A stretch of 6,507 nt of DNA from Chloroflexota bacterium (GCA_027295645.1 JAPUKM010000140.1:1-6507); one strand, 5' to 3'. Counted from the stretch's first letter, positions 1-6,112 are shown. Notes: generated by a model not told the origin, from the letters alone. Translations and numbers: made by a program.

Positions 1-178
1 CGTATCCGTAGGCCATAAGGTAGACCTTCCCTCCGCCCTGCGGTGGGTGCAGGCGTGCTGCGCCGGGTATCGTATGCCGGAGCCCACCCGGCTGGCCCAC
101 CAGGCGGCGGCGGGCCGGCTTGAGGAGCGAGAGCCGGAGCAGACTCCAGCGGGGGCGTACCAAGCGGCCTTCTTCTGA
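1..178 (+). CDS. nfi: Endonuclease V (deoxyinosine 3'-endonuclease), C-terminal fragment
   Basis: This is the last 58 codons of a gene cut by the left window edge, read in the frame starting at base 2 and ending at TGA 176-178. The translation opens with SVGHKVDLPSALRWVQ and continues to GYRMPEPTRLAH. It lines up closely with the C-terminus of E. coli Nfi as I remember it (a conserved GH, then SALAWVQRC and GYRLPEPTR). Endonuclease V nicks DNA one phosphodiester 3' of deoxyinosine, starting repair of deaminated adenine; some homologues act on inosine in RNA. The catalytic acidic residues lie upstream and cannot be checked here. After the PEPTR motif there is an acidic, Gln/Ala-rich tail of about 30 residues with no clear role. 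The gene runs in the same direction as prfB but is 115 bases away, so co-transcription is possible but not shown. The family call is confident from the motif alone. Confidence 0.85.
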   Translation, partial: VSVGHKVDLPSALRWVQACCAGYRMPEPTRLAHQAAAGRLEEREPEQTPAGAYQAAFF

Positions 179-199
179 TGAAGCAGAAGCGGAGGCGTT

Positions 200-221
200 C
201 CCCTGGGACGGCAGTCCGGGG
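200..221 (+). repeat. GC-rich hairpin in the prfB leader
   Basis: CCCC (200-203) pairs with GGGG (218-221), and GGAC (206-209) pairs with GTCC (214-217). The loop is GGCA and the left arm carries a two-base TG bulge, giving eight GC-rich pairs. It lies 22 bases after the nfi stop codon. No T-run follows on the + strand, so it is not a standard intrinsic terminator. It could still slow polymerase or protect an RNA end. Its right arm is shared with the G-quadruplex motif, so the two folds would compete. Confidence 0.5.
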
Positions 222-234
222 CGGGACGGGCGGG
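218..234 (+). promoter_or_regulatory. Predicted G-quadruplex motif upstream of prfB
   Basis: Four runs of at least three G (218-221, 223-225, 228-230, 232-234) are separated by loops of 1, 2 and 1 bases. This meets the usual G3+N1-7 rule with very short, stabilising loops. It is on the coding strand, so it could form in the transcript if transcription begins upstream, for example in nfi. Its end is 59 bases before the prfB start. Whether it folds or regulates anything is inference; in GC-rich genomes such runs also occur by chance. Confidence 0.4.
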
Positions 235-293
235 AAAAACCACTCTGGCGTCATTCGAGATACTATTCTAGGAAAGGTCCGATAAATCTCACC

Positions 294-1392
294 ATGCAAG
301 AGCTAAGCGACCGAGCACAACAGATGCAGAAGCGCGTTTCAGACCTACTGGTGCGTCTTTGACATCGCAGGCAGGGAGCAAGAGCTGACCGCCCTGGAGC
401 AGCGTATCGCCCTCCCCGGCTTCTGGGAGCACCCACAAGAGGCGCAGACCACTATGCGGAGCATGGCCCGCCTCCAGGAGTCGGTAACGACATGGAGAGA
501 TCTACAGAAGCGCGTCGCCTCTCTTGTGGAGTTAATGGAGCTGGCTCGTCGGGAGCGCGACCTCTCCCTTCAGGATAGCTTCGTTGAGGAGTTGGAATTG
601 ATGGAGTCTCGCCTTAAGGGCCTTGAGTTCGAGTTGCTCTTCTCCGGCAAGTACGACGAGCGCAATGCCTTTCTCACCATCCATGCCGGGGCTGGCGGAA
701 CCGAGTCTCAGGACTGGGCCAGTATGCTCCTCCGAATGTACCTCCGATGGGTGGAGAGGCACGGCCTCAGCGCCCACATCATAGACTCCTCCCCCGGAGA
801 GGAGGCGGGGATCAAGAGCACCGTGGTCAAGGTGGAGGGAGACCGCGCCTACGGCTACCTGAAGGCCGAGCGCGGCGTCCACCGGCTGGTGCGCCAGTCT
901 CCCTTCGACGCCAACCACCTCCGACACACATCCTTTGCCCTGGTTGAAGTGCTGCCCGAGGTGGGGGATGTGGAGGTCACCATCAACTCAGACGACCTCC
1001 GTATCGACACCTTCGGCGCGGGAGGCCACGGCGGCCAGAGCGTTCAGAGGAATGCGACCGCCGTACGCCTGACACACCTTCCCACGGGCATCGTGGTGAC
1101 CTGCCAGAACGAGCGCTCCCAGCTCCAGAACAGAGAGCTGGCCATGACCGTGCTCAGGGCACGCCTCATCGAACTGGAGCTGAAGAAACGAGCGGAGGAA
1201 CAGGAGCGGCTGAAGGGAGAGCATGTAGCCGCCGAGTGGGGCAACCAGATCCGAAGCTACGTCCTCCATCCGTATAAACTTGTGAAGGACCATCGCACCG
1301 GCCACGAGTCCACCGACCCCGACGCCGTGCTGGACGGAGAGATCGAGCCACTATTGGAAGCCTATCTGCTCTCCACAGTTGGAAAGGCATAA
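294..1392 (+). CDS. prfB: Peptide chain release factor 2, made by programmed +1 frameshift
   Basis: RF2 recognises UGA and UAA in the ribosomal A site and triggers peptidyl-tRNA hydrolysis. The gene is read in two frames: ATG 294 gives 22 codons ending in CTT (357-359), the in-frame TGA is at 360-362, and the +1 frame starts with GAC at 361 and runs 343 codons to TAA 1390-1392. The joined product is 365 residues, the same length as E. coli RF2, so the break is a regulatory site and not a sequencing error. Visible parts are an N-terminal helical domain (about 1-110), the anticodon-like SPF tripeptide at 202-204 in the context RLVRQSPFDANHLRHTSF, and GGQ at 246-248 followed by RNATAVRLTHLPTG. 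The residue before GGQ is His, where Ala is usual. The start is ATG 294; the nearest purine-rich Shine-Dalgarno (270-277) is a long 16 bases away. An ATG at 454 would give only a truncated protein. A metallopeptidase gene follows after 5 bases. Confidence 0.97.
357..363 (+). promoter_or_regulatory. prfB: RF2 autoregulatory +1 frameshift site (CTT TGA C)
   Basis: The heptamer CTTTGAC matches the conserved bacterial prfB slip site: peptidyl-tRNA-Leu on CUU slips to UUU when the in-frame UGA, which is poorly terminated before C, is decoded slowly. When RF2 is scarce, frameshifting rises and more RF2 is made; when it is abundant, the product ends after 22 residues. The upstream Shine-Dalgarno-like stimulator found in E. 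coli (AGGGGG three bases before CTT) is not clearly kept. Here that place reads CTGGTG, and only GGTG could pair with the CACC of the 16S tail, at a spacing about two bases longer. Confidence 0.95.
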
Positions 1393-1397
1393 AACAC

Positions 1398-2762
1398 GTG
1401 CAGCACCACACGCTCCTGCCCCTTCTCCTGGGGTCGCTCTTGGCCGCTCCCGGCCTCCTGAGTGCCGATGTGGATTTACTTCGCCAGTGGGCCGTCGTCG
1501 ATTTTCCCCTCGCTATCACCTTCCATGTGGAGGCCGGAGCATCCCAGGAGATCACCCAGGCGGTGCTCCGCTTCCGTCTAGAGGAGCGCTCCTGTGCTCA
1601 GGTGGAGAGCATCGGCTATGGCGAGGTCGCCTCCGGGCCACAGACCTCAGCCCAATGGACGTGGGACATGCGGAGGACGGGTGGCCTGCCTCCCGGCGCC
1701 GTGATCCATTTCAGCTGGAAGATCACCGACGCCTCCGGGGCGGTGACGGAATCGGCGCCAACCACAGTGGAGATTGTGGACCAGCAGCATCAGTGGCGGA
1801 GCTTGGCAGGGGACGGTTTCACCCTTCACTGGTACCGCGGCGATGAGCGCTTCGCCTCAGCCCTTGCGGAGTCCGTTCAGGAGGCCCTTGCCCGGCTGGA
1901 GGCCTCTACAGGAGTCAGGCCAGACAAGCCGGTAGAGCTGTACATCTACGGCTCAGCCCGTGAGGTGCAGGATGCGTTGGTGTTTCCCCAGGAATGGACC
2001 GGTGGTGTCGCCTTCACCTCCTTCAACACCGTTGCCCTGGGCATTGAACCGGAGTCGCTGGCATGGGGCAGGCGAGCCCTGGCCCATGAGCTGACCCATG
2101 TTATCATCGGGCAGGTGACTCACAACTGCTACCGCGACCTCCCCACCTGGCTCAACGAAGGGCTGGCGACCTATAACGAAGGCGAGTTCTCTCCGGACTA
2201 CGCCTCCGCGCTGGAAAGGGCGGTTGAGGATGACCGGCTCTTCTCGGTCCGGGGCCTGAGCGGTGCTTTCCCCACCGACGGAAACGACGCCCTTCTGGCC
2301 TACGGAGAGAGCTGGAGTCTGCTGGACTACCTGGTCCGCTCCTACGGCCCGCAAAAGCTGGACGAGCTGTTTGCGGCGTTCCGCTCCGGCAACGCCACAG
2401 ATGTCGCCCTTCGGCAGGTGTACGGCCTGGACCAGGCTGGCCTGGACCAGGAGTGGCGCCGCTCTCTGGGGGTGGCCGTCGGCCCCAGCGTAGCGTCCGG
2501 GGAGACCCCTACGCCCGCTGCTTCGGCAGTGCCCACCTTCGAGCCGTTCACCCTGGCCAGCCCGCCGCCCCCCGGCGGACTCGCCACGCTGACGGCGACT
2601 CCAGAGCCGGTGGACTCTAACACGCCGGGTAGCTGGGGCTGCTCTGGGGGCCTTCCGCTCGCTTCCAGTCCGGGGGAGCAAGAGATCGCTACGCTCCTCC
2701 TTCCAGCCGGGCCGTTGGCCTTTGGTCTCCTTGCGATCAACTTCAGACGACGTAAAAGGTAG
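1398..2762 (+). CDS. Secreted, membrane-anchored zinc metallopeptidase (peptidase MA-like family)
   Basis: This is a 454-residue gluzincin-type protein. HELTH at 230-234 supplies two zinc-binding His and the catalytic Glu; NEGLA at 253-257 gives the probable third ligand, E254. Domains in order: a hydrophobic signal peptide (about 1-23, possible cleavage after LSA), a beta-rich Ig-like region (about 28-130, with FSWKITDASG), the catalytic domain (about 133-360), a Pro/Thr/Ser-rich stalk (about 365-412), a WGCSGG motif (413-418), a hydrophobic segment (430-447) and a basic RRRKR end. It is likely exported and held on the outer face by its C-terminus. I recall the same architecture from Chloroflexota proteins. 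The start is GTG 1398, with GGAAAGG 10 bases upstream inside the prfB end; the signal n-region has His but no Lys or Arg, which is a little odd. It is 5 bases after prfB and its stop overlaps the next gene's Shine-Dalgarno, so coupling is likely. The substrate is unknown. Confidence 0.85.
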   Translation: MQHHTLLPLLLGSLLAAPGLLSADVDLLRQWAVVDFPLAITFHVEAGASQEITQAVLRFRLEERSCAQVESIGYGEVASGPQTSAQWTWDMRRTGGLPPGAVIHFSWKITDASGAVTESAPTTVEIVDQQHQWRSLAGDGFTLHWYRGDERFASALAESVQEALARLEASTGVRPDKPVELYIYGSAREVQDALVFPQEWTGGVAFTSFNTVALGIEPESLAWGRRALAHELTHVIIGQVTHNCYRDLPTWLNEGLATYNEGEFSPDYASALERAVEDDRLFSVRGLSGAFPTDGNDALLAYGESWSLLDYLVRSYGPQKLDELFAAFRSGNATDVALRQVYGLDQAGLDQEWRRSLGVAVGPSVASGETPTPAASAVPTFEPFTLASPPPPGGLATLTATPEPVDSNTPGSWGCSGGLPLASSPGEQEIATLLLPAGPLAFGLLAINFRRRKR

Positions 2763-2768
2763 GAGGAG
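2761..2768 (+). promoter_or_regulatory. Strong Shine-Dalgarno overlapping the upstream stop codon
   Basis: AGGAGGAG begins within the TAG stop (2760-2762) of the peptidase gene. The AGGAGG core ends four bases before the TTG start at 2771. The arrangement decides that unusual start codon and places the next gene's initiation site where terminating ribosomes arrive, which favours translational coupling. Confidence 0.7.
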
Positions 2769-2770
2769 AC

Positions 2771-4483
2771 TTGTTTTCAGACCACAAGCTATCCATTGGT
2801 GTCTTGGCGGCAGCCTCACTGGTGTTGGCGGCTGCCTGCGGGCAGGACGCGACCTCTACACCTACACTGGGGCCGACGCCCGCACCCACTTCAACCTTCA
2901 CCCCGGTGCCCGAAACGACGTTAACGCCGGTCATCGCCACACCGACGTCTCCGCCCACACCAACGGAGGTCCCCTTCTCGCTGTCAGACCTGCCCAGAGA
3001 GGCAACACTCATGCTCAGCGACGTGAACCCGACCACGTTGGACCCCGCCCTGACCATGGACTCCCGTTCTCACCGCTACGTCGCCCACATCTTCAGCGGC
3101 CTGGTGAAGCTGGACGCCGACCTCCGCGTCGTTCCGGACCTGGCGGAGAGTTGGGAGATTCTGGATGGCGGGACCAGGTATGTGTTCCACCTGCGAGAGG
3201 GAGCGACCTTCCATTCGGGGAAGGCGGTCACTGCCCAAGACATCAAAGACTCCCTGGAACGGGCCACGGACCCCGAGACCGGCTCAGAGACGGCGCAGAT
3301 CTACCTGGGAGACATCCTGGGTGTCACGCGGAAGCTGACTGGACGGGCACAGGAGATCTCAGGCGTACGGGTGCTTAATGAGCAGACCGTAGAGATCCTC
3401 ACCGACGCACCCAAGCCGTACGTGCTCGCTAAGCTGACCTACCCCGTAGCCGCGGTGGTGGATATGGACAACGTGGCCGCCGGTGAGGAGTGGTTCCGGA
3501 GCCCCAACGGCACCGGGCCATTCAAGCTCAAAGCATGGGAGGATGAGCAGTTTCTGGTCCTGGAGCGGAACCAGGACTATTACCTCGGCGCTCCCGGCGT
3601 CGAATTCGTTGCGTTCCGCTTTCTTGCGGGTGTCCCCATCCGGTTGTACGAGACCGATGAGATCGATGCAGCGGCAGTGGGCATCTCAAGCCTCCAGCGG
3701 GTCCTTGATCCTCAGGAGCCCCTCAGCCAGGAGCTCCACATCTTCCAGGAGCTGACCATCTTCTTCACGGGGTTTAACGTTTCCAAGCCGCCATTCGACG
3801 ACCCGCTGGTGCGGCGGGCCTTTGCCCTGGCCCTGGACCGAGAGAGGCTTGTGCGGGTGGTGCTGGAGGACACTGTCCAGAGGGCCAACGGCTTTCTGCC
3901 ACCAGGGATGCCCGGCTACATCGCGGATTTCCCAGGCATCCCCTATGATCCGGAAGAGGCCCGCCAACTTCTGGCCAGCTCTGACTATGGCGGCCCGGAG
4001 GAGTTGCCGCCCATCGTGTACACAACCTCCGGCCAGGGCAGCGCGGACGCCGTGATGGAGGCAACGGTGGATATGTGGCGTACCAACCTGGGCGTGGAGG
4101 TCACCGTCCGCCAGATCGAATCGGGGAGCTACTTCGACCGGATCGCGGATGAGGTGGACAACCTGTTCGACTACGGCTGGATCGCGGACTACCCGGACCC
4201 GGAGAATGTCCTGGACATCCTGTTCCACTCCCAGGGAGCCAACAACACAGGTAGGTACGCCAACGACCTTGTGGACACGCTGCTGGAGGAGGCGAGAGTG
4301 GAGCGGGTGGTGCAGCGGCGGCTGGACACCTACCGACGGGTACAGCAACTGCTTTTCACCGATGCCGCTGCGATCCCTCTGTGGTATGACCGCAACTACG
4401 TGCTGGTAAAGCCGTACGTCAAGGGGTACGCGCTCAATCCTCAAGGCATCCCCACTCTGGCGGACGTGCGGCTGGAGCGATAG
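2771..4483 (+). CDS. ABC transporter substrate-binding lipoprotein, family 5 (peptide/nickel type)
   Basis: This 570-residue extracytoplasmic solute-binding protein resembles OppA/DppA. It begins at TTG 2771, chosen for the AGGAGGAG just upstream and because it gives a complete signal: HK in the n-region, a hydrophobic core, and the lipobox LAAAC with Cys at 23 (Ala rather than Leu at -3). A Thr/Pro linker (28-68) tethers the binding domain, which fills about 75-570. Family hallmarks are LDPALTMD near 92, VPDLAESWE, FHLREGATFHSGKAVTAQDI, SPNGTGPFKL (244-253), RRAFALALDRERLV, GWIADYPDPENVLDILF (from 469) and AAIPLWYD near the end. Such proteins deliver peptides, or sometimes nickel, sugars or other solutes, to a permease; specificity cannot be read from this sequence. 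No permease or ATPase gene follows, so it is an orphan that would use a transporter encoded elsewhere. It sits 8 bases behind the metallopeptidase, suggesting a shared transcript. Confidence 0.93.
   Translation: MFSDHKLSIGVLAAASLVLAAACGQDATSTPTLGPTPAPTSTFTPVPETTLTPVIATPTSPPTPTEVPFSLSDLPREATLMLSDVNPTTLDPALTMDSRSHRYVAHIFSGLVKLDADLRVVPDLAESWEILDGGTRYVFHLREGATFHSGKAVTAQDIKDSLERATDPETGSETAQIYLGDILGVTRKLTGRAQEISGVRVLNEQTVEILTDAPKPYVLAKLTYPVAAVVDMDNVAAGEEWFRSPNGTGPFKLKAWEDEQFLVLERNQDYYLGAPGVEFVAFRFLAGVPIRLYETDEIDAAAVGISSLQRVLDPQEPLSQELHIFQELTIFFTGFNVSKPPFDDPLVRRAFALALDRERLVRVVLEDTVQRANGFLPPGMPGYIADFPGIPYDPEEARQLLASSDYGGPEELPPIVYTTSGQGSADAVMEATVDMWRTNLGVEVTVRQIESGSYFDRIADEVDNLFDYGWIADYPDPENVLDILFHSQGANNTGRYANDLVDTLLEEARVERVVQRRLDTYRRVQQLLFTDAAAIPLWYDRNYVLVKPYVKGYALNPQGIPTLADVRLER
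2852..2974 (+). repeat. Thr/Pro-rich low-complexity linker in the lipoprotein
   Basis: Residues 28-68 of the binding protein consist largely of Thr and Pro in irregular TP, PTP and PTS units. The segment lies directly behind the lipidated Cys 23 and ends where the folded domain begins. It is probably a flexible, extended tether across the cell envelope. Linkers of this kind are frequent in Chloroflexota lipoproteins and are one of the better lineage hints in the window. At DNA level it is a degenerate run, not an exact tandem repeat. Confidence 0.8.
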
Positions 4484-4490
4484 GCAAACG

Positions 4491-4511
4491 ATATATCGAC
4501 TTGCGATATAT
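4491..4511. promoter_or_regulatory. AT-rich 21-bp dyad, possible operator before the DUF35 gene
   Basis: ATATATCG (4491-4498) and CGATATAT (4504-4511) form a perfect 8-bp inverted repeat around a 5-base centre ACTTG. The left arm also belongs to a self-complementary CGATATATCG (4489-4498). The site is 7 bases after the binding-protein stop and 41 bases before the DUF35 start, in a markedly AT-rich patch of a GC-rich region. It could be a repressor operator or part of a promoter (TATGAT at 4509-4514 resembles a -10, but no good -35 is seen). No T-run follows it, so a terminator role is less likely. Confidence 0.45.
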
Positions 4512-4542
4512 GATAGCCTGTTGGATGAAGTCGCCACTTGCC

Positions 4543-4547
4543 GGAGG
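4543..4547 (+). promoter_or_regulatory. Shine-Dalgarno fixing the DUF35 start
   Basis: GGAGG sits five bases before ATG 4553. An in-frame TTG at 4538 would place this Shine-Dalgarno inside the coding region, so the ATG is preferred. Confidence 0.7.
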
Positions 4548-4552
4548 CAGTC

Positions 4553-4963
4553 ATGGCTGAATACAAAAAGCCTTTGCCGGTCATTTCGGCCATCAACCGT
4601 CCCTACTGGGATGCGGCCAAGAAACATGAGCTAAGGCTCCAGAAGTGCAACGGGTGCGGAAAGTTCTGGTACCCCAATGGCCATCAGTGCCCCTTCTGCT
4701 GGTCTCGGGACTACGAGTGGGCCAGGGTGAGCGGCAGGGGTAGGGTGAATTCATGGGTTGCCTTTCACCAGCTTTATTATGAGGGATTCAAGGATGAAAC
4801 CCCCTACAGCGTAGTCCAGGTAGAACTGGAGGAGGGCCCACGGCTCATATCAAGCCTGGTAGGAGTGAAGAGGGAAGACATACACATAAGCATGCCAGTT
4901 GAAGTGATCTTCGACGACGTGACCGAAGAGGTGACCCTACCCAGGTTCCGCCCCCGAAAGTAG
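4553..4963 (+). CDS. Zn-ribbon/OB-fold (DUF35) acyl-CoA-associated protein
   Basis: This is a 136-residue protein with the two-part DUF35 architecture. A short N-terminal helical stretch (NRPYWDAAKKHELRLQKC) leads into a rubredoxin-like zinc ribbon with CxxC pairs C32/C35 and C46/C49. An OB-fold follows from about 55 to 130 (GRGRVNSWVAFHQLYY, then TPYSVVQVELEEGPRL and MPVEVIFDDV). Length and motifs are typical. Family members usually pair with thiolase-like or HMG-CoA-synthase-like enzymes, where the OB-fold is thought to bind or channel CoA substrates. No such partner lies next to this gene here, so its function is known only at family level. The start is ATG 4553 with GGAGG five bases upstream. 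It follows the binding-protein gene after 69 bases containing a dyad, so it may have its own promoter, and it converges with the oxidoreductase gene 20 bases downstream. Confidence 0.88.
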   Translation: MAEYKKPLPVISAINRPYWDAAKKHELRLQKCNGCGKFWYPNGHQCPFCWSRDYEWARVSGRGRVNSWVAFHQLYYEGFKDETPYSVVQVELEEGPRLISSLVGVKREDIHISMPVEVIFDDVTEEVTLPRFRPRK

Positions 4964-4970
4964 ACCTGGG
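4940..4970. terminator. Inverted repeat between convergent genes, possible weak bidirectional terminator
   Basis: CCCAGGT (4940-4946) pairs perfectly with ACCTGGG (4964-4970) across a 17-base loop that contains the DUF35 stop codon. Its position at the junction of two convergent genes suits transcription termination on both strands. There is no T-run on either side and the loop is long, so this is a low-confidence call. Confidence 0.3.
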
Positions 4971-4983
4971 CTCCCCTACTATC

Positions 4984-6003
4984 CTAGCTACTCCCGAAAG
5001 TCTTGATCAGCCGTCGTATCGTGCTCACCTGCTCGGCAGGGGGTAGGGCGGGCGGCACCGCCAGCAGGACCCAGTCAACCAGGGAGCCGTACTGGGCCAC
5101 TCGTTCGCGGCACTCCTCAGGCGTCCCCACAACCCCCATCGTATCCAGTATGCGATCGCTGACTGCATCGACGACGCCCCTCCTGTCGCCCGCCTTCTGA
5201 GCGGCCGAGATGGCGGCCGCCTCGTCAGGAAAGCCGTTGGCGGAGAGCCAGTCCACGCCGTAGGGGACAGATAGGTGAAACGCCAACGTGCGGCGCATAG
5301 CAGTACGGGCCTGCTCAGGCTCATCAGTGATAATGACATAGAAGGAGATGCCCTTGTCCAACCCCTCCAGGGAGCGGCCTGAGCGCTCGGCGCCCTCCGA
5401 AAGGGCGGGCAGTGCCGTCTCGCGAAGCCAGGGTATCGAGTGCATCACGTTTAATATGACCCCATCCGCCTTCTCGCCCGACATACGGATCATCCTGGGG
5501 CGGGAGGCCCCAATGAGGATGGGGAGAAGCGGATGAGGCGGCGGCTCGGTCACACGGTAGCCCGAGACCTGGTAGAACCGTCCTTCGTAGTCCACCGGGG
5601 TGCTCGGGGTGGCCTCCCACAGCAGACGGACCAGCTCTATGTATTCCGTCATTCGCTTTAGAGGGTCCTTGTAGGGTATGCCGTGAAACTGCTCGTTGAA
5701 ATGGGGCGGCATACTGCCCATGCCCAGCGTATAGCGCCCACTGCTGAGAAGGCCCAGGGTCCGACAGGCGCGGGCCATGGTTACCGGAGTGCGTGTCCAG
5801 GTGGCTATGGAGCTGATCAGGCGGATACGGCGTGTGACCGTTGAGAAGGCGCTCAGCATGGCGAGGGTATCATGGGTGGCATCGCCTGCCGCCACGGCGT
5901 AGAGCCCGGCCTCGTCCGCCTCCCGCGCCAGGCGAAGGAGCTCCTCTCCAGGCACGTTCCGTATATCCAGAGTTATCCCAACTCCGGGAAGCCCGTTGCT
6001 CAT
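4984..6003 (-). CDS. LLM-class flavin-dependent oxidoreductase (luciferase-like)
   Basis: This 339-residue protein has the bacterial luciferase-like (TIM-barrel) fold. Recognisable parts are the early strand VGITLDIRN, a helix with LLRLAREADEAGL (about 22-34), TRRIRLISSIATWTRTPVTMA (about 57-77), the LGLLSSGRYTLGMGS segment (83-97) followed by HFNEQFHG (101-108), then PLKRMTEYIELVRLLWE and PLLPILIGASRPRMIRMSGEKADGVILN. These are shared by FMN-dependent monooxygenases and by coenzyme F420-dependent reductases such as the methylene-tetrahydromethanopterin reductase-like group. I cannot separate the two from sequence alone, and the substrate is unknown. The start is ATG 6003, six bases after AGAGG (6010-6014 on the opposite strand); a TTG directly before it would add one residue with poor spacing. 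It is on the same strand as the MFS gene, 109 bases downstream of it, and converges with the DUF35 gene. Multiple LLM paralogues are common in SAR202-type Chloroflexota. Confidence 0.9.
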   Translation of the reverse strand: MSNGLPGVGITLDIRNVPGEELLRLAREADEAGLYAVAAGDATHDTLAMLSAFSTVTRRIRLISSIATWTRTPVTMARACRTLGLLSSGRYTLGMGSMPPHFNEQFHGIPYKDPLKRMTEYIELVRLLWEATPSTPVDYEGRFYQVSGYRVTEPPPHPLLPILIGASRPRMIRMSGEKADGVILNVMHSIPWLRETALPALSEGAERSGRSLEGLDKGISFYVIITDEPEQARTAMRRTLAFHLSVPYGVDWLSANGFPDEAAAISAAQKAGDRRGVVDAVSDRILDTMGVVGTPEECRERVAQYGSLVDWVLLAVPPALPPAEQVSTIRRLIKTFGSS

Positions 6004-6064
6004 CAACTACCTCTGCGTTACTCGTGGACCGCCGCAATCCACCAGATCGTAACTGGAATCCGGT

Positions 6065-6081
6065 GAGGGGACAAGCCCCTC
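6065..6081. repeat. Small hairpin between the MFS and LLM genes
   Basis: GAGGGG (6065-6070) pairs with CCCCTC (6076-6081) around a 5-base loop. On the minus strand it lies about 30 bases after the MFS stop and about 60 before the LLM start. No T-run follows, so termination is uncertain. The rest of the 109-base gap (6004-6112) shows only the LLM Shine-Dalgarno and no clear promoter. Confidence 0.3.
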
Positions 6082-6112
6082 CCAAGTCCGCGGATGCTCG
6101 CGCGCGGGTTGC

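Larger units (their letters stand above)
179..293 (+). other. Intergenic leader between nfi and prfB
   Basis: This 115-base stretch has no convincing gene of its own. It holds a hairpin (200-221), an overlapping G-rich run (218-234), a short AT-rich patch around TACTATTCT (261-269) that could include a weak -10 element, and an AGGAAAGG Shine-Dalgarno-like sequence (270-277). I could not find a well-matched -35/-10 pair. The reading frame of prfB is open back to position 120, but the only ATG, GTG or TTG in that frame between the nfi stop and the frameshift site are ATG 294 and ATG 324. The upstream part is therefore probably untranslated leader. Confidence 0.5.

Noticed and set aside
120..362. 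A separate 80-residue gene starting at TTG 120
   Set aside because: It overlaps the nfi end, its first 58 residues are low-complexity and unlike any family, and only its last 22 residues (from ATG 294) are real, as the zero-frame part of prfB.
454..1392. prfB as a 312-residue gene starting at ATG 454
   Set aside because: The frame is open upstream to the CTTTGAC slip site, the extra residues match the RF2 N-terminal domain, and the frameshifted product has the standard 365-residue length.
1953..2819. A 288-residue open frame on the minus strand
   Set aside because: It is antisense to the metallopeptidase gene, has an Arg/Gly-rich composition typical of shadow frames, and has no motifs.
3686..4627. 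A 313-residue open frame on the minus strand
   Set aside because: It lies antisense to the binding-protein gene and the DUF35 start, shows no recognisable domain, and is explained by the scarcity of stop codons in GC-rich coding DNA.
4731..4756. A second G-quadruplex in the DUF35 gene (GGGG and GGG runs)
   Set aside because: The upstream G-run needed to complete four runs is separated by a nine-base loop, beyond the usual limit, and the site is inside coding sequence.
4953..5001. Nine-base direct repeat CCCGAAAGT (4953-4961 and 4993-5001) at the convergent junction
   Set aside because: Both copies fall in the coding ends of two well-supported genes and there is no other sign of insertion or attachment-site duplication, so chance is the simplest explanation.
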